The position numbers and the translations under genes are program-made. A stretch of 34,050 nucleotides of DNA from Trichormus sp. M33_DOE_039 (GTDB lineage Bacteria > Cyanobacteriota > Cyanobacteriia > Cyanobacteriales > Nostocaceae), in assembly GCA_015296085.1 (NCBI GenBank), contig DVDT01000029.1, positions 1 through 34,050 of the forward strand, given 5' to 3'. Shown piece by piece: positions 1-7,892 of this stretch. Under the pieces are notes generated by a model, which was not told the origin of the DNA, searched no databases, and saw only the letters and a list, made by a program, of their open reading frames with translations. Position 1 is the stretch's first letter. Every line of letters starts with the position of its first letter.

Positions 1-117
1 AATTTTTCCTATTCCTCAATTATTTCAGGGTTTTTCTAAACTCCAGTCTATTGTTTATAGCCTCACATCTCCAATTTTTATATTCCTGACTCACACTGAA
101 TTCTATTTTTCTTCTGC

Positions 118-708
118 CTAGAGTGACAAAACAGGGTTAAGGGAGTTAAGGGAAACCTTTCGCAGAATAATCATGCCACGGGAGCGATCGCAGGCTGAGT
201 CCTTATCAACACAGGCTTTATACATCCGGTCTATGGGACATTTCCAAAAGCGAGTATATCGCTTGGGATTGGTATCAGCGATCGTGATTTCCTGTGAACT
301 AGGGTTATAGTCTGCTAACAAGGAAAAGTGTCCGCCTTCTAAGTTGGGGTTATTATGGGCAATTTTGGTATTGAAATTGAGAATGTGAATGTCGTCAGCA
401 TCCACAACAGCCTTTTCGACAATCTCTGTAAACTTCTCCATCGTCATTGATGGATTGTCAAAATATTCCAAACTAACAGTAAGTGGTAAACTGGCATTCT
501 CGACATATCTCACGCAAGTATCGTAGGTTTCAGCCAAGGTCATACCATCATCTAGAACTGAAGCGATAGGTAGCTTCGTGACATAAAAAATATCATCAAC
601 TGTAGCTGTAAATCCTAAAGAAGTCATAGCATAAGCAAGTGCTGTGACATTACAACAACGAATTGGTTGTTGAAATTCTGCCAACTGAATATTATCGAAA
701 TCTTTCAT
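118..708 (-). CDS. Phytochelatin synthase-like cysteine peptidase-fold protein
   Basis: 196 residues, ATG start. The C-terminal half carries the family pattern GGHFSLLADYN followed by ADTNP, which would supply the His (about residue 127) and Asp (about 145) of a papain-like triad. A Cys-Cys-Asn near residue 18-20 sits where phytochelatin synthases have the nucleophilic Cys. The final stretch (residues 165-183, with SRGMIIL) also resembles the end of the catalytic domain. The family (PF05023) cleaves glutathione to gamma-Glu-Cys and, in eukaryotes, polymerises it to phytochelatin; short prokaryotic members mostly do the cleavage only. There is no signal peptide, and only the catalytic domain is present. 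The RCCN context differs from the usual YCG motif, so substrate and activity are uncertain. No operon partner is visible. Confidence 0.7.
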   Translation of the reverse strand: MKDFDNIQLAEFQQPIRCCNVTALAYAMTSLGFTATVDDIFYVTKLPIASVLDDGMTLAETYDTCVRYVENASLPLTVSLEYFDNPSMTMEKFTEIVEKAVVDADDIHILNFNTKIAHNNPNLEGGHFSLLADYNPSSQEITIADTNPKRYTRFWKCPIDRMYKACVDKDSACDRSRGMIILRKVSLNSLNPVLSL

Positions 709-1884
709 AATTTATTTTTTCTTCTAGATGTGTTTGCAACTGGTAAAAATCTAGTAAGTTATCGAAAACTATTAGTGCTGACTTACTGATATAGAAGAAT
801 AGACAAATCAGTTTAATTGTTGATTTATTCTCTCTTCTATAAATAGGTTTTCGTCCCCAAGCAGGCTTAGGGAACTGCAATTATTGAGTATTGAGTACTG
901 CCTCTATTGCCTATTTATTGAGCGTCGAGACTATACTCATGCAATGTTGATCAAAAATTTGCAATTAGAATTTTACACACTAAGACTTTTTCGTACAAAG
1001 GTGTTGCTAATTGCATTTTTATTGTTTGGTTATGATCAGGCAATTTGCTAAATTTGTAAACAGTTAAAATCGTATTTATTTTTACTTAATATACGAATTG
1101 ACAAATTAACAGAAATAATGCTTTTCAATTTAATAACTGCATATAAAGTCACAAAAAATCTTTAACTGTCTTAACTGTCCTGTTATTAATGGGAATTTGT
1201 AATTAAGTGTTCTATCTGTTTTTATATTTTTTTACAATAAATTTAAAGATTATTTTCTACACTCAAATACTATTTCCCTAAAAAGCACTTTTGGGTGTTT
1301 TTTATTCTTAAAAAACATATTCTGTAGCGTGAGAAAAAGAGATAAATTTTCAACCAAAAGCCTGAACTTTTTCCCTTAAAGCTATTGAGTATGGATTTTT
1401 GATGCTATTGCTGATCAGCATAAACTCCAGGATCTAATGACTGTCAGTCAACCAAAAACTTTTGCGATCGCTCTGAGTCAATGAATTACGTAAATATATT
1501 TGCTATTACTGTGTAATTTTTAATACATTTTTTTGCTAAAACACTTCAACATATTTTTATAGTTAAAGCTAATAAATAGGCTAAATGCAAAAAATAACTC
1601 TCACACTAAAACACAGCACCAGTCCTATGTTTTGGAATTCTTTTCCACAGGCAAACATCCGTTCGCGGTAACATTGCCTTGAGGCTAGGCAGAACAAAGG
1701 AGGTAATCCCAGTCAATAAATTATGGGTACGAGGGATGATTTAATATCACCCTTCCAATTCACCGTTCCAAGTCGGGGAAAAAACTACTAAGCTGGTAAA
1801 TAGCACATTAAAATCACAAACTTCTGAATCGCACTTGAACAGTGATTCGGACATCCCCATTGGCTCAATAACTGTAACTAAGAT
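709..1884. other. Long AT-rich intergenic region upstream of ffh
   Basis: About 1.2 kb without a convincing gene. It holds short 'attgagt' type repeats near 885-935, a HIP1-containing stretch near 1465, an imperfect hairpin at 1827-1850 (GAAT..CACT / AGTG..ATTC) just before ffh, and a purine-rich AAAGGAGG at 1696-1703 followed by a 22-codon reading frame (1723-1791). No tRNA or SRP RNA signature was seen. Confidence 0.5.
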
Positions 1885-3351
1885 ATGTTTGACGCATTAG
1901 CTGACCGTTTAGAATCCGCCTGGAAGAAACTGCGCGGGCAAGATAAAATTTCCGAATCTAATATCCAAGATGCTTTGCGGGAAGTGCGCCGCGCTCTTTT
2001 GGAAGCAGATGTTAACCTCCAGGTAGTCAAAGATTTTATTAGCGAAGTTGAAGCCAAGGCGCAGGGGGCCGAAGTCATTAGCGGCGTGCGACCTGACCAG
2101 CAATTTATCAAAATTGTTTACGATGAGCTAGTGCAGGTGATGGGGGAAGAGAATGTTCCCCTAGCAGAAACTGAACAAAAGCCGACTATCGTTTTAATGG
2201 CTGGTTTACAAGGTACTGGTAAAACCACTGCTACCGCCAAGTTAGCTTTACATTTACGCAAATTAGAGCGTAGTTGCTTGTTAGTAGCTACAGACGTTTA
2301 CCGCCCCGCCGCTATTGACCAGTTAATCACCCTAGGGAAACAAATTGATGTTCCCGTTTTTGAAATGGGAAGCGATGCAGATCCCGTAGAGATTGCCCGT
2401 CAAGGGGTGGAACGTGCTAAGGCTGAAGGCGTAAACACAGTAATTATCGATACGGCAGGTCGTCTGCAAATTGACGCGGATATGATGGCGGAATTAGCCC
2501 GCATCAAAACCACAGTTGAACCCCACGAAACGCTATTAGTTGTGGATTCAATGACGGGTCAAGAAGCCGCAAATCTCACCCGTACTTTCCATGAGCAAAT
2601 CGGTATCACTGGGGCAATTCTCACCAAGATGGACGGTGATAGCCGTGGTGGTGCAGCGTTATCAGTACGGCAAATTTCCGGCGCGCCGATTAAATTTGTG
2701 GGTGTGGGTGAAAAAGTCGAAGCACTACAACCATTTTACCCAGACCGCATGGCTTCCAGGATTCTGGGGATGGGTGACGTTCTCACTTTGGTAGAAAAAG
2801 CCCAGGAAGAAATTGACTTGGCGGATGCTGAACAAATGCAGGAGAAAATCCTGTCAGCGAAATTTGACTTTACCGATTTTGTCAAGCAACTACGCCTATT
2901 GAAAAATATGGGGTCATTGGGGGGTATCCTCAAGATGATTCCGGGGATGGGTAAACTCTCAGATGATCAGCTAAAACAAGGCGAAACCCAGCTAAAACGC
3001 TGTGAATCCATGATCAACTCCATGACCATCCAAGAACGCCGTGATCCAGATTTACTGGCTAGTTCACCCAGCCGACGACGGCGAATTGCCAAGGGTTCGG
3101 GCTATGGAGAAGCCGACGTGAGTAAATTAGTGGCTGATTTCCAAAAAATGCGATCGCTCATGCAGCAAATGGGTCAAGGTCGCTTCCCTGGCGGAATGCC
3201 AGGAATGCCTGGAATGTTTGGCGGTGGCGGCGGTAACGCCTACGCTGGTATGGGCAACCGTCCCGCTGCCCCCGGCTGGCGCGGCTATAGCGGCGGTGCA
3301 AAGAAGAAAAAACCCAAAGACAAGAAGAAAAAAGGGTTTGGGAATTTGTAA
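1885..3351 (+). CDS. ffh: Signal recognition particle GTPase Ffh (SRP54)
   Basis: 488 residues. Ffh binds signal sequences of nascent membrane and secreted proteins as part of the SRP and docks with FtsY in a GTP-dependent way. The helical N domain (1-95) is followed by the G domain with the P-loop GLQGTGKT (107-114), DTAGR (189-193) and TKMD (247-250, guanine specificity). The M domain from about residue 330 includes SPSRRRRIAKGSG, the conserved 4.5S RNA-binding helix-turn-helix, and a methionine-rich stretch. The tail is rich in Gly/Met (GGMPGMPGMFGGGGG) and ends in a Lys-rich segment, as in other cyanobacterial Ffh. It is followed by rpsP, a common ffh-rpsP order. Confidence 0.97.
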   Translation: MFDALADRLESAWKKLRGQDKISESNIQDALREVRRALLEADVNLQVVKDFISEVEAKAQGAEVISGVRPDQQFIKIVYDELVQVMGEENVPLAETEQKPTIVLMAGLQGTGKTTATAKLALHLRKLERSCLLVATDVYRPAAIDQLITLGKQIDVPVFEMGSDADPVEIARQGVERAKAEGVNTVIIDTAGRLQIDADMMAELARIKTTVEPHETLLVVDSMTGQEAANLTRTFHEQIGITGAILTKMDGDSRGGAALSVRQISGAPIKFVGVGEKVEALQPFYPDRMASRILGMGDVLTLVEKAQEEIDLADAEQMQEKILSAKFDFTDFVKQLRLLKNMGSLGGILKMIPGMGKLSDDQLKQGETQLKRCESMINSMTIQERRDPDLLASSPSRRRRIAKGSGYGEADVSKLVADFQKMRSLMQQMGQGRFPGGMPGMPGMFGGGGGNAYAGMGNRPAAPGWRGYSGGAKKKKPKDKKKKGFGNL

Positions 3352-3354
3352 AGC

Positions 3355-3465
3355 AGGGGGCAAGGGGAATAGGAAAACAGAAGCAGTCCCCAATTCCCAA
3401 TCCCCATTACCCCTGATCCCCAGAGGGGGCCCCGAGTTCCCCAGCCCCCAATCCCCAATATCTCC
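3355..3465. repeat. G/C-rich STRR-type repeats between ffh and rpsP
   Basis: Variants of a heptamer close to CCCCAAT / CCCCAGT recur from about 3390 to 3462, preceded by a purine-rich stretch. This is the short tandemly repeated repetitive sequence typical of heterocystous cyanobacterial spacers. The G-rich and C-rich halves could also base-pair in RNA. Confidence 0.6.
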
Positions 3466-3588
3466 ACCGAAATCATAGCCGTAAAGCCTGAGCAAGTGCT
3501 AAAATTAGCATTTCAGTATGGGAAGTCCTGAATTACAGAACAGGTGCTTCCTAAAATTATCCACAAACAGGAGAATGATTCCTCAACC

Positions 3589-3849
3589 ATGATCAAATTG
3601 CGCTTGAAGCGATACGGTAAAAAGCGGGAAGCGAGCTACCGCATTGTCGCTATGAATAGTCTCTCTCGCCGCGATGGTCGTCCTTTAGAAGAATTGGGAT
3701 TCTACAACCCCAGAACCGATGAAGTGCGGTTGGATGTTCCCGGCATCGTCAAGCGACTACAGCAAGGCGCACAACCTACTGACACAGTACGTCGCATCTT
3801 ACAAAAAGCCAATGTCTTTGAACAGGTCAGTGCCACAACCGCATCATAA
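3589..3849 (+). CDS. rpsP: 30S ribosomal protein S16
   Basis: 86 residues, start [20 protein letters not shown], the invariant S16 N-terminus; the reading frame is open 15 codons further upstream but this ATG fits the family. S16 is an early 16S rRNA-binding assembly protein of the small subunit. The conserved segments [16 protein letters not shown] and [10 protein letters not shown] are present. Its 3' end overlaps the start of the KH-domain gene by 20 nt, which suggests translational coupling. Confidence 0.97.
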   Translation: MIKLRLKRYGKKREASYRIVAMNSLSRRDGRPLEELGFYNPRTDEVRLDVPGIVKRLQQGAQPTDTVRRILQKANVFEQVSATTAS

Positions 3850-4234
3850 TCCCACAGCAGCAACAGCTAGCCCTAACTATGCTGGGCTAGTAAAATTTTT
3901 GATGCAGCCATTTTTAGAATTTCCAGAGTCTTTAAGTGTTGATTGTGAAATTTCTCAAACCCTTAAACGGGTTTGGATTCGCATAGCCTTTGAAAGCACC
4001 GATAAAGGAAAAGTCTTTGGCCGAGGAGGACGGAATATTCAGGCGATTCGGACAGTCATTGCTGCTGCGGCACAGCTGTCTCAACAATCAGTTTATCTGG
4101 ATATCTATGGCAACACCAATCCTGGACGGGAAGGTTTGTCTGTTGAAGAAGATCAGCCAGAGCGATCGCCTACTCCCAGAACACGAGAACGGCGTAACTC
4201 ATCAAGACCTGTTGTTAAACCTCGCTCCCGTTAG
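3830..4234 (+). CDS. khpA: KH-domain RNA-binding protein (KhpA-like)
   Basis: 134 residues from a GTG start inside the end of rpsP; the reading frame has no nearer ATG until residue 25, and the GTG product has a plausible N-terminus (VPQPHHNP). A single type II KH domain spans about residues 18-95 with the RNA-contacting GxxG loop GRGG (64-67) followed by [13 protein letters not shown]. KhpA proteins are small cytoplasmic RNA binders, often encoded directly after rpsP as here. The family is usually about 75-80 residues, so this copy carries an N-terminal extension and a charged, probably disordered tail (about 105-134) rich in Arg, Ser and Pro. GTG start is inferred; an ATG at 3902 is the alternative. 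Confidence 0.82.
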   Translation: MPQPHHNPTAATASPNYAGLVKFLMQPFLEFPESLSVDCEISQTLKRVWIRIAFESTDKGKVFGRGGRNIQAIRTVIAAAAQLSQQSVYLDIYGNTNPGREGLSVEEDQPERSPTPRTRERRNSSRPVVKPRSR

Positions 4235-4281
4235 GTTAAAAATAAATAAGAAGCCTGAGCGGCCGAAGTGAAAAACAACAA

Positions 4282-4306
4282 GTAAAAAGTAAAAAGTAAA
4301 AAGTAA
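4282..4306. repeat. Heptamer tandem repeat (GTAAAAA)
   Basis: Three and a half copies of GTAAAAA in the khpA-rpsU spacer, a typical STRR. The rest of this 259-base spacer shows nothing recognisable. Confidence 0.8.
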
Positions 4307-4493
4307 AGAATTTTTTGCCTTTGAATTTTTGCCTTGTTGGCTCGCTTCCGCTCAGAAACTTCCACACAAATACGGGAAACCATCAGAAGATGAGTTAATC
4401 TTTTGGCAATTTCCCCCAAAAGTTACCACTATAAACAGTTAGCGATGCTAATACACAACTCTGATAATCTCTGCCAGGGGGTGAAACCAGGGA

Positions 4494-4670
4494 GTGGCTG
4501 AAGTCCGTTTAGGTGAAAATGAGTCTATTGACTCGGCAATTAGACGTTTTAAGAAGAAAATTCAAAAAGCCGGGATCTTATCGGAAGTCAAACGTCGGGA
4601 AAGATACGAAAAACCCAGCTTGCGCCGTAAACGCAAAGCAGAAACAGCGCGTAAAGGTGGACGCTACTAA
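4494..4670 (+). CDS. rpsU: 30S ribosomal protein S21
   Basis: 58 residues, starting at GTG ([20 protein letters not shown]). An in-frame stop lies four codons upstream, so the GTG is the only sensible start. The protein has the S21 signature ([19 protein letters not shown]) and a very basic tail ending [12 protein letters not shown]21 joins the platform of the 30S subunit late and helps initiation. It sits after rpsP and khpA on the same strand but with a 259-base spacer, so it may have its own promoter. A purine stretch (CCAGGGA) directly before the GTG is too close for a standard Shine-Dalgarno site. Confidence 0.93.
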   Translation: MAEVRLGENESIDSAIRRFKKKIQKAGILSEVKRRERYEKPSLRRKRKAETARKGGRY

Positions 4671-4692
4671 ATTGATGTAGTTAAAACCTTAA

Positions 4693-4750
4693 GCCAAGTG
4701 GAGATGCGATCGCCTACGGCGTAGCGTAGCCCATCGTATCTCTACTTGCC
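4693..4750. repeat. Palindromic repeat element after rpsU
   Basis: Imperfect inverted repeat: the left arm gccaagtggagatgcgat pairs with the right arm atcgtatctctacttgcc. The centre, cctacggcgtagcg, is itself palindromic. Such HIP1-containing palindromes are dispersed in Nostoc-type genomes. In RNA it forms a long hairpin that could protect or end the rpsU transcript, but it has no T-run. Nothing else is recognisable in 4751-5075. Confidence 0.75.
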
Positions 4751-5075
4751 AAAGTAAAAAAATTAATCAGCTGTCGCCCACTCAGAAAGCACATTTTTTC
4801 GTCTTGGCAGTAGACGGTTAACTGTGAGCCAACCTCACGAGTGATTGTAAAGTTAAAAGGTGTAATAGCTTTTTAAAAAAATTAAATACTTCCAAACTAA
4901 AAATAATTTACAAATACTGCAACTGAAATGAGACACGAGGTTGCTAAAACCAAGAGTTAGTCAGATTTTTGATTATAAGATAGTATAAAAATAAACCATA
5001 CTTAAATGAGATAAAAAACTCAGGAAAGTAATCAACTGTTGTTAAAAATTGCCCTTCACACACTAAAAAATAACT

Positions 5076-6029
5076 ATGGCAGATGCCTTAATAATTCAGC
5101 TGCCTAACATTCCCAGTGCGATCGCTTTAGCAGGTGATAGAGAGGAAAACCTGAAAATTCTATCTCGACAAACGGGAGCTAACTTGGCATTGCGTGGACA
5201 AGAATTATATATTTCTGGTACAGACACACAAAAAGACCTAGCTGCTAGATTAGTGCGATCGTTAGAAAGTATCTGGATTCATGGCAATAATATCTCCAGT
5301 GCCGATATTTTAACCGCTCGTCAAGCCTTAGACACCCATCGCCAAGGTGAACTGCAAGAATTGCAGCGAGATGTGTTGGCCAGAACTCGCCGAGGCGATG
5401 AAGTCCGCGCCAAAACCTTTAAACAACGCCAATACATTGAACAAATCCGTCAGCATGACCTGACCTTTTGCATCGGGCCAGCTGGAACTGGTAAAACATA
5501 CTTGGCTGTAGTGATTGCTGTGCAAGCACTCCTCACTAATCAAGTAGAAAAATTGATCTTAACTCGTCCAGCTGTGGAAGCTGGCGAAAGGCTGGGATTT
5601 TTACCAGGGGACTTACAGCAAAAAATTGATCCCTATCTCCGTCCCCTTTACGATGCTATTTATGAATTCGTCGATCAAGAAAAAGTATCTAACTTGATCG
5701 AACGGGGAATTATTGAAGTTGCGCCACTAGCTTATATGCGAGGACGAACTTTAAATCATGCTTTTGTCATTGTAGATGAAGCCCAAAATACGACCCCTGC
5801 TCAAATGAAAATGGTTTTAACTCGTTTGGGTTTCCGTTCGCGCATGGTAATTACAGGTGATACCACACAAACTGATTTACCCATAAATCAACAATCAGGT
5901 TTAACAGTGGCTTTGCAGGTTTTAAAGCACGTTGAAGGTATAGCTTTTTCGGAATTTACCCAAAAAGATGTCGTGCGTCATCCTTTGGTACAGCGCATTG
6001 TTGCCGCTTATGACGATTACGATAAATAG
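5076..6029 (+). CDS. phoH: PhoH family ATPase
   Basis: 317 residues, the usual length. The N-terminal ~75 residues form the KH-like segment typical of bacterial PhoH (ENLKILSRQTGANLALRGQELYISG). The ATPase core has a P-loop GPAGTGKT (134-141), the PhoH motif RPAVEAGERLGFLPGDL (164-180) and Walker B VIVDEAQN (231-238). PhoH proteins are cytoplasmic RNA-associated ATPases, linked in several bacteria to phosphate stress and to RNA processing together with YbeY. No ybeY follows here. A possible -10 (tagtataaaa) lies near 4980. No clear Shine-Dalgarno precedes the ATG. Confidence 0.95.
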   Translation: MADALIIQLPNIPSAIALAGDREENLKILSRQTGANLALRGQELYISGTDTQKDLAARLVRSLESIWIHGNNISSADILTARQALDTHRQGELQELQRDVLARTRRGDEVRAKTFKQRQYIEQIRQHDLTFCIGPAGTGKTYLAVVIAVQALLTNQVEKLILTRPAVEAGERLGFLPGDLQQKIDPYLRPLYDAIYEFVDQEKVSNLIERGIIEVAPLAYMRGRTLNHAFVIVDEAQNTTPAQMKMVLTRLGFRSRMVITGDTTQTDLPINQQSGLTVALQVLKHVEGIAFSEFTQKDVVRHPLVQRIVAAYDDYDK

Positions 6030-6483
6030 TTAGATTTATCACACTATTTTACCATCGAGTGGAGTACAGATATCTGACTATTTCTGACTATATTTTTGTT
6101 ATTTAAACCCAATACTCTTAGGGGTAGTCTTACACCCTTAGCGGTGTAATTCATTCAAACGAGAAAAGCTATACAAACTACCCATAATCTAGGATGATTA
6201 AATTTGTTGTGTTGAAAACAATTAAGAATTCAACTGTTTAGTCATGATTATTCTGAACAAAGTTGACAGCAAACTCCAAATTTGAGGATTAAGCAAAAAA
6301 ATTACTAATACTGATAAGTAGAACGACTTGACAAAACCAAACTATGTTAATTCATGTAAAAATAATAGGATTCAGTTCGTAGTCAGGACTTTAGTCCTTT
6401 TTTGAGAACCAAAGTTCTCGCTACAACCTTTAATTATTTACCCTATTCTACTTAATTTATAAATAATCATCTAAGATAAAAGT
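6030..6483. other. Intergenic region with three small hairpins
   Basis: Holds TACACC/GGTGTA (6131-6148), AGGACT-tt-AGTCCT followed by T6 (6385-6403, terminator-like), and GAGAAC-caaa-GTTCTC (6404-6419). The last two lie next to each other inside a repeat whose ends (cgtagtcagga ... ctcgctacaacc) look like a dispersed Nostoc-type palindromic element. No gene is visible. Confidence 0.6.
6385..6403. terminator. Possible Rho-independent terminator
   Basis: A 6-bp stem AGGACT/AGTCCT with a 2-nt centre (ttttt-run follows directly). It could end the phoH transcript, 360 bp downstream, but because it is part of a dispersed palindromic repeat the role is uncertain. Confidence 0.35.
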
Positions 6484-6891
6484 ATGAGTAATAACCTGCG
6501 AGAATTTTTAGAAGCTTGTGAAAATCTGGGAACACTGCGTTTAATTGTTACTAGCAGCGCAGCAGTTTTAGAAGCACGCGGAAAAATAGAAAAGCTATTT
6601 TATGCAGAGTTACCGAAGGGTAAATATGCCAACCTGCACACAGAAGGCTTTGAATTTCATTTGAATATGGACAAAATCACTCAAGTGAAATTTGAAACCG
6701 GGGAAGCAAAAAGAGGTAATTTTACAACTTACGCAATTCGATTTTTAGACGAAAAACAAGAACCCGCTTTAAGTGTATTTTTACAATGGGGTAAACCGGG
6801 AGAATACGAACCAGGACAAGTGGAAACTTGGCAAAGTTTAAAAGAAAAATATGGAGAAGTTAGGCATCCCGCATTTATTGAAACTTTGTGA
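6484..6891 (+). CDS. ChuX/HutX-like cytoplasmic heme-utilization fold protein
   Basis: 135 residues. The order of features fits the ChuX/HutX fold: an N-terminal helix, GTLRLIVTSSAAVLEARGKI, a central KYANLHTEGFEFHLNMDKITQVKF strand pair, TYAIRFLDEKQEPALSVFL, and a C-terminal helix starting around QVETWQSL. ChuX/HutX/HemS proteins bind or transfer heme in the cytoplasm. His residues at about 52 and 59 are the only internal candidates for heme contact, and no heme-transport genes are nearby, so the heme role is only inferred from fold resemblance. It stands alone, convergent with the Crp/Fnr gene 53 bp downstream. Confidence 0.5.
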   Translation: MSNNLREFLEACENLGTLRLIVTSSAAVLEARGKIEKLFYAELPKGKYANLHTEGFEFHLNMDKITQVKFETGEAKRGNFTTYAIRFLDEKQEPALSVFLQWGKPGEYEPGQVETWQSLKEKYGEVRHPAFIETL

Positions 6892-6944
6892 TGAGATGGG
6901 GTCTAAGATTTTAAGAGACAGCAGTACCATCAAAACTCCCTACT

Positions 6945-7622
6945 TTAATGTTTGCGTAATTGAGGAGACAATTTTATTTTTGTGCCGTTCATCTCAATAA
7001 TTCCCTCTTGCGAGAGTTTATAAAAGGCGCGGGAGAGGGTTTCAGGAATTGTCCCTAAGAGTGCAGCCAATTGTAACTTTGGTAAATCGAGTTCAACTAT
7101 ATCAGCATTGTTTTGGCGATCGCTCAACATTAATAAGTAGTTTACTAAACGTTCCGGGACTTCCTGAAACGAAAGCGTGTCAACTAAGTGTGCTAATCGG
7201 CGCAAATGTCGAGCGAAGGTTTTCAACATAGCGATCGCCAGTGTAGGATGTTGCTGTAAAACCATCAAAAATGCTGTCCTGGGAATAAACACCACTTCTG
7301 AATTTTCTAGGGCGGCTGCTGATGCGGGAAAATTTCCTCCGTCGAAGGCGGGTACTTCAGCGAAGTGTTCTTCTGCACCAAAAATATGCAGAATTTGTTC
7401 TTTACCACCGTTCGCTAGTTTAAAAACTTTAATCCTGCCAGATTTAACGATGAAAAATCCTGTTCCTGGGTCTCCTTCCCAAAAGAGGGTTTCTCCTTTT
7501 TTATAAGTCTGTGGAATCGCAATATTAGCTAGTGCTTGTAATTGTTCATCTAAGATATCTTGAAAAATCGGTGTCTTTCGTAAAAACTGTTTGACTTCCA
7601 AGACACGTTCAGTCAAAGTCAT
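6945..7622 (-). CDS. Crp/Fnr family transcriptional regulator
   Basis: 225 residues. The N-terminal cyclic-nucleotide-binding-type barrel (about 15-130) includes YKKGETLFWEGDPGTGFFIVKSGRIKVFK and FAEVPAFDGGNFPASAAAL. The dimer helix follows (130-160), then a winged helix-turn-helix with LAALLGTIPETLSRAFYKLSQEGII as the recognition region. The FNR-type cysteine cluster is absent, so it is not an oxygen-sensing FNR. The phosphate-binding loop lacks the classical RTA(S/T)V of cAMP receptors, so the ligand is unknown. It is neither NtcA by sequence nor part of the nitrate genes, though it lies near them. Confidence 0.88.
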   Translation of the reverse strand: MTLTERVLEVKQFLRKTPIFQDILDEQLQALANIAIPQTYKKGETLFWEGDPGTGFFIVKSGRIKVFKLANGGKEQILHIFGAEEHFAEVPAFDGGNFPASAAALENSEVVFIPRTAFLMVLQQHPTLAIAMLKTFARHLRRLAHLVDTLSFQEVPERLVNYLLMLSDRQNNADIVELDLPKLQLAALLGTIPETLSRAFYKLSQEGIIEMNGTKIKLSPQLRKH

Positions 7623-7652
7623 AAGTAATTCTCAAGGCTAGAGGTTGTTGGG

Positions 7653-7817
7653 CTACCGTGTACACACATCTCTAGGCTAGGCGCAGAATGTGGTTAGATC
7701 CCCCCTAACCCCCCTTAAAAAGGGGGGAATTAAAATTCAAGTCCCCCTTTTTAAGGGGGATTTAGGGGGATCAAAACGATGTGGAACAAGGTTATAAGAC
7801 TTGTGTGTACACGGTAG
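7653..7817. repeat. MITE-like element with 16-bp terminal inverted repeats
   Basis: Perfect ends CTACCGTGTACACACA (7653-7668) and TGTGTGTACACGGTAG (7802-7817) enclose about 133 bp with a second, nested inverted repeat. On the left this reads gatcccccctaacccccc, and on the right its mirrored counterpart ends ggatttagggggatc. The whole can fold into one long hairpin. No coding capacity. The outer TA on each side could be a target duplication of an IS630/mariner-type transposase. One arm recurs at 33801-33860. Confidence 0.85.
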
Positions 7818-7892
7818 GGTTGTCGGGAGGCAGTTGCGTGGGCAGGTTTCCCGACTTGAGCAAACTGCCGTGTGTGGGGGAAAAAGGAAATT

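Noticed and set aside
692-880. 62-codon minus-strand frame upstream of the phytochelatin-synthase-like gene
   Set aside because: Overlaps the start of that gene, no recognisable motif, low-complexity composition.
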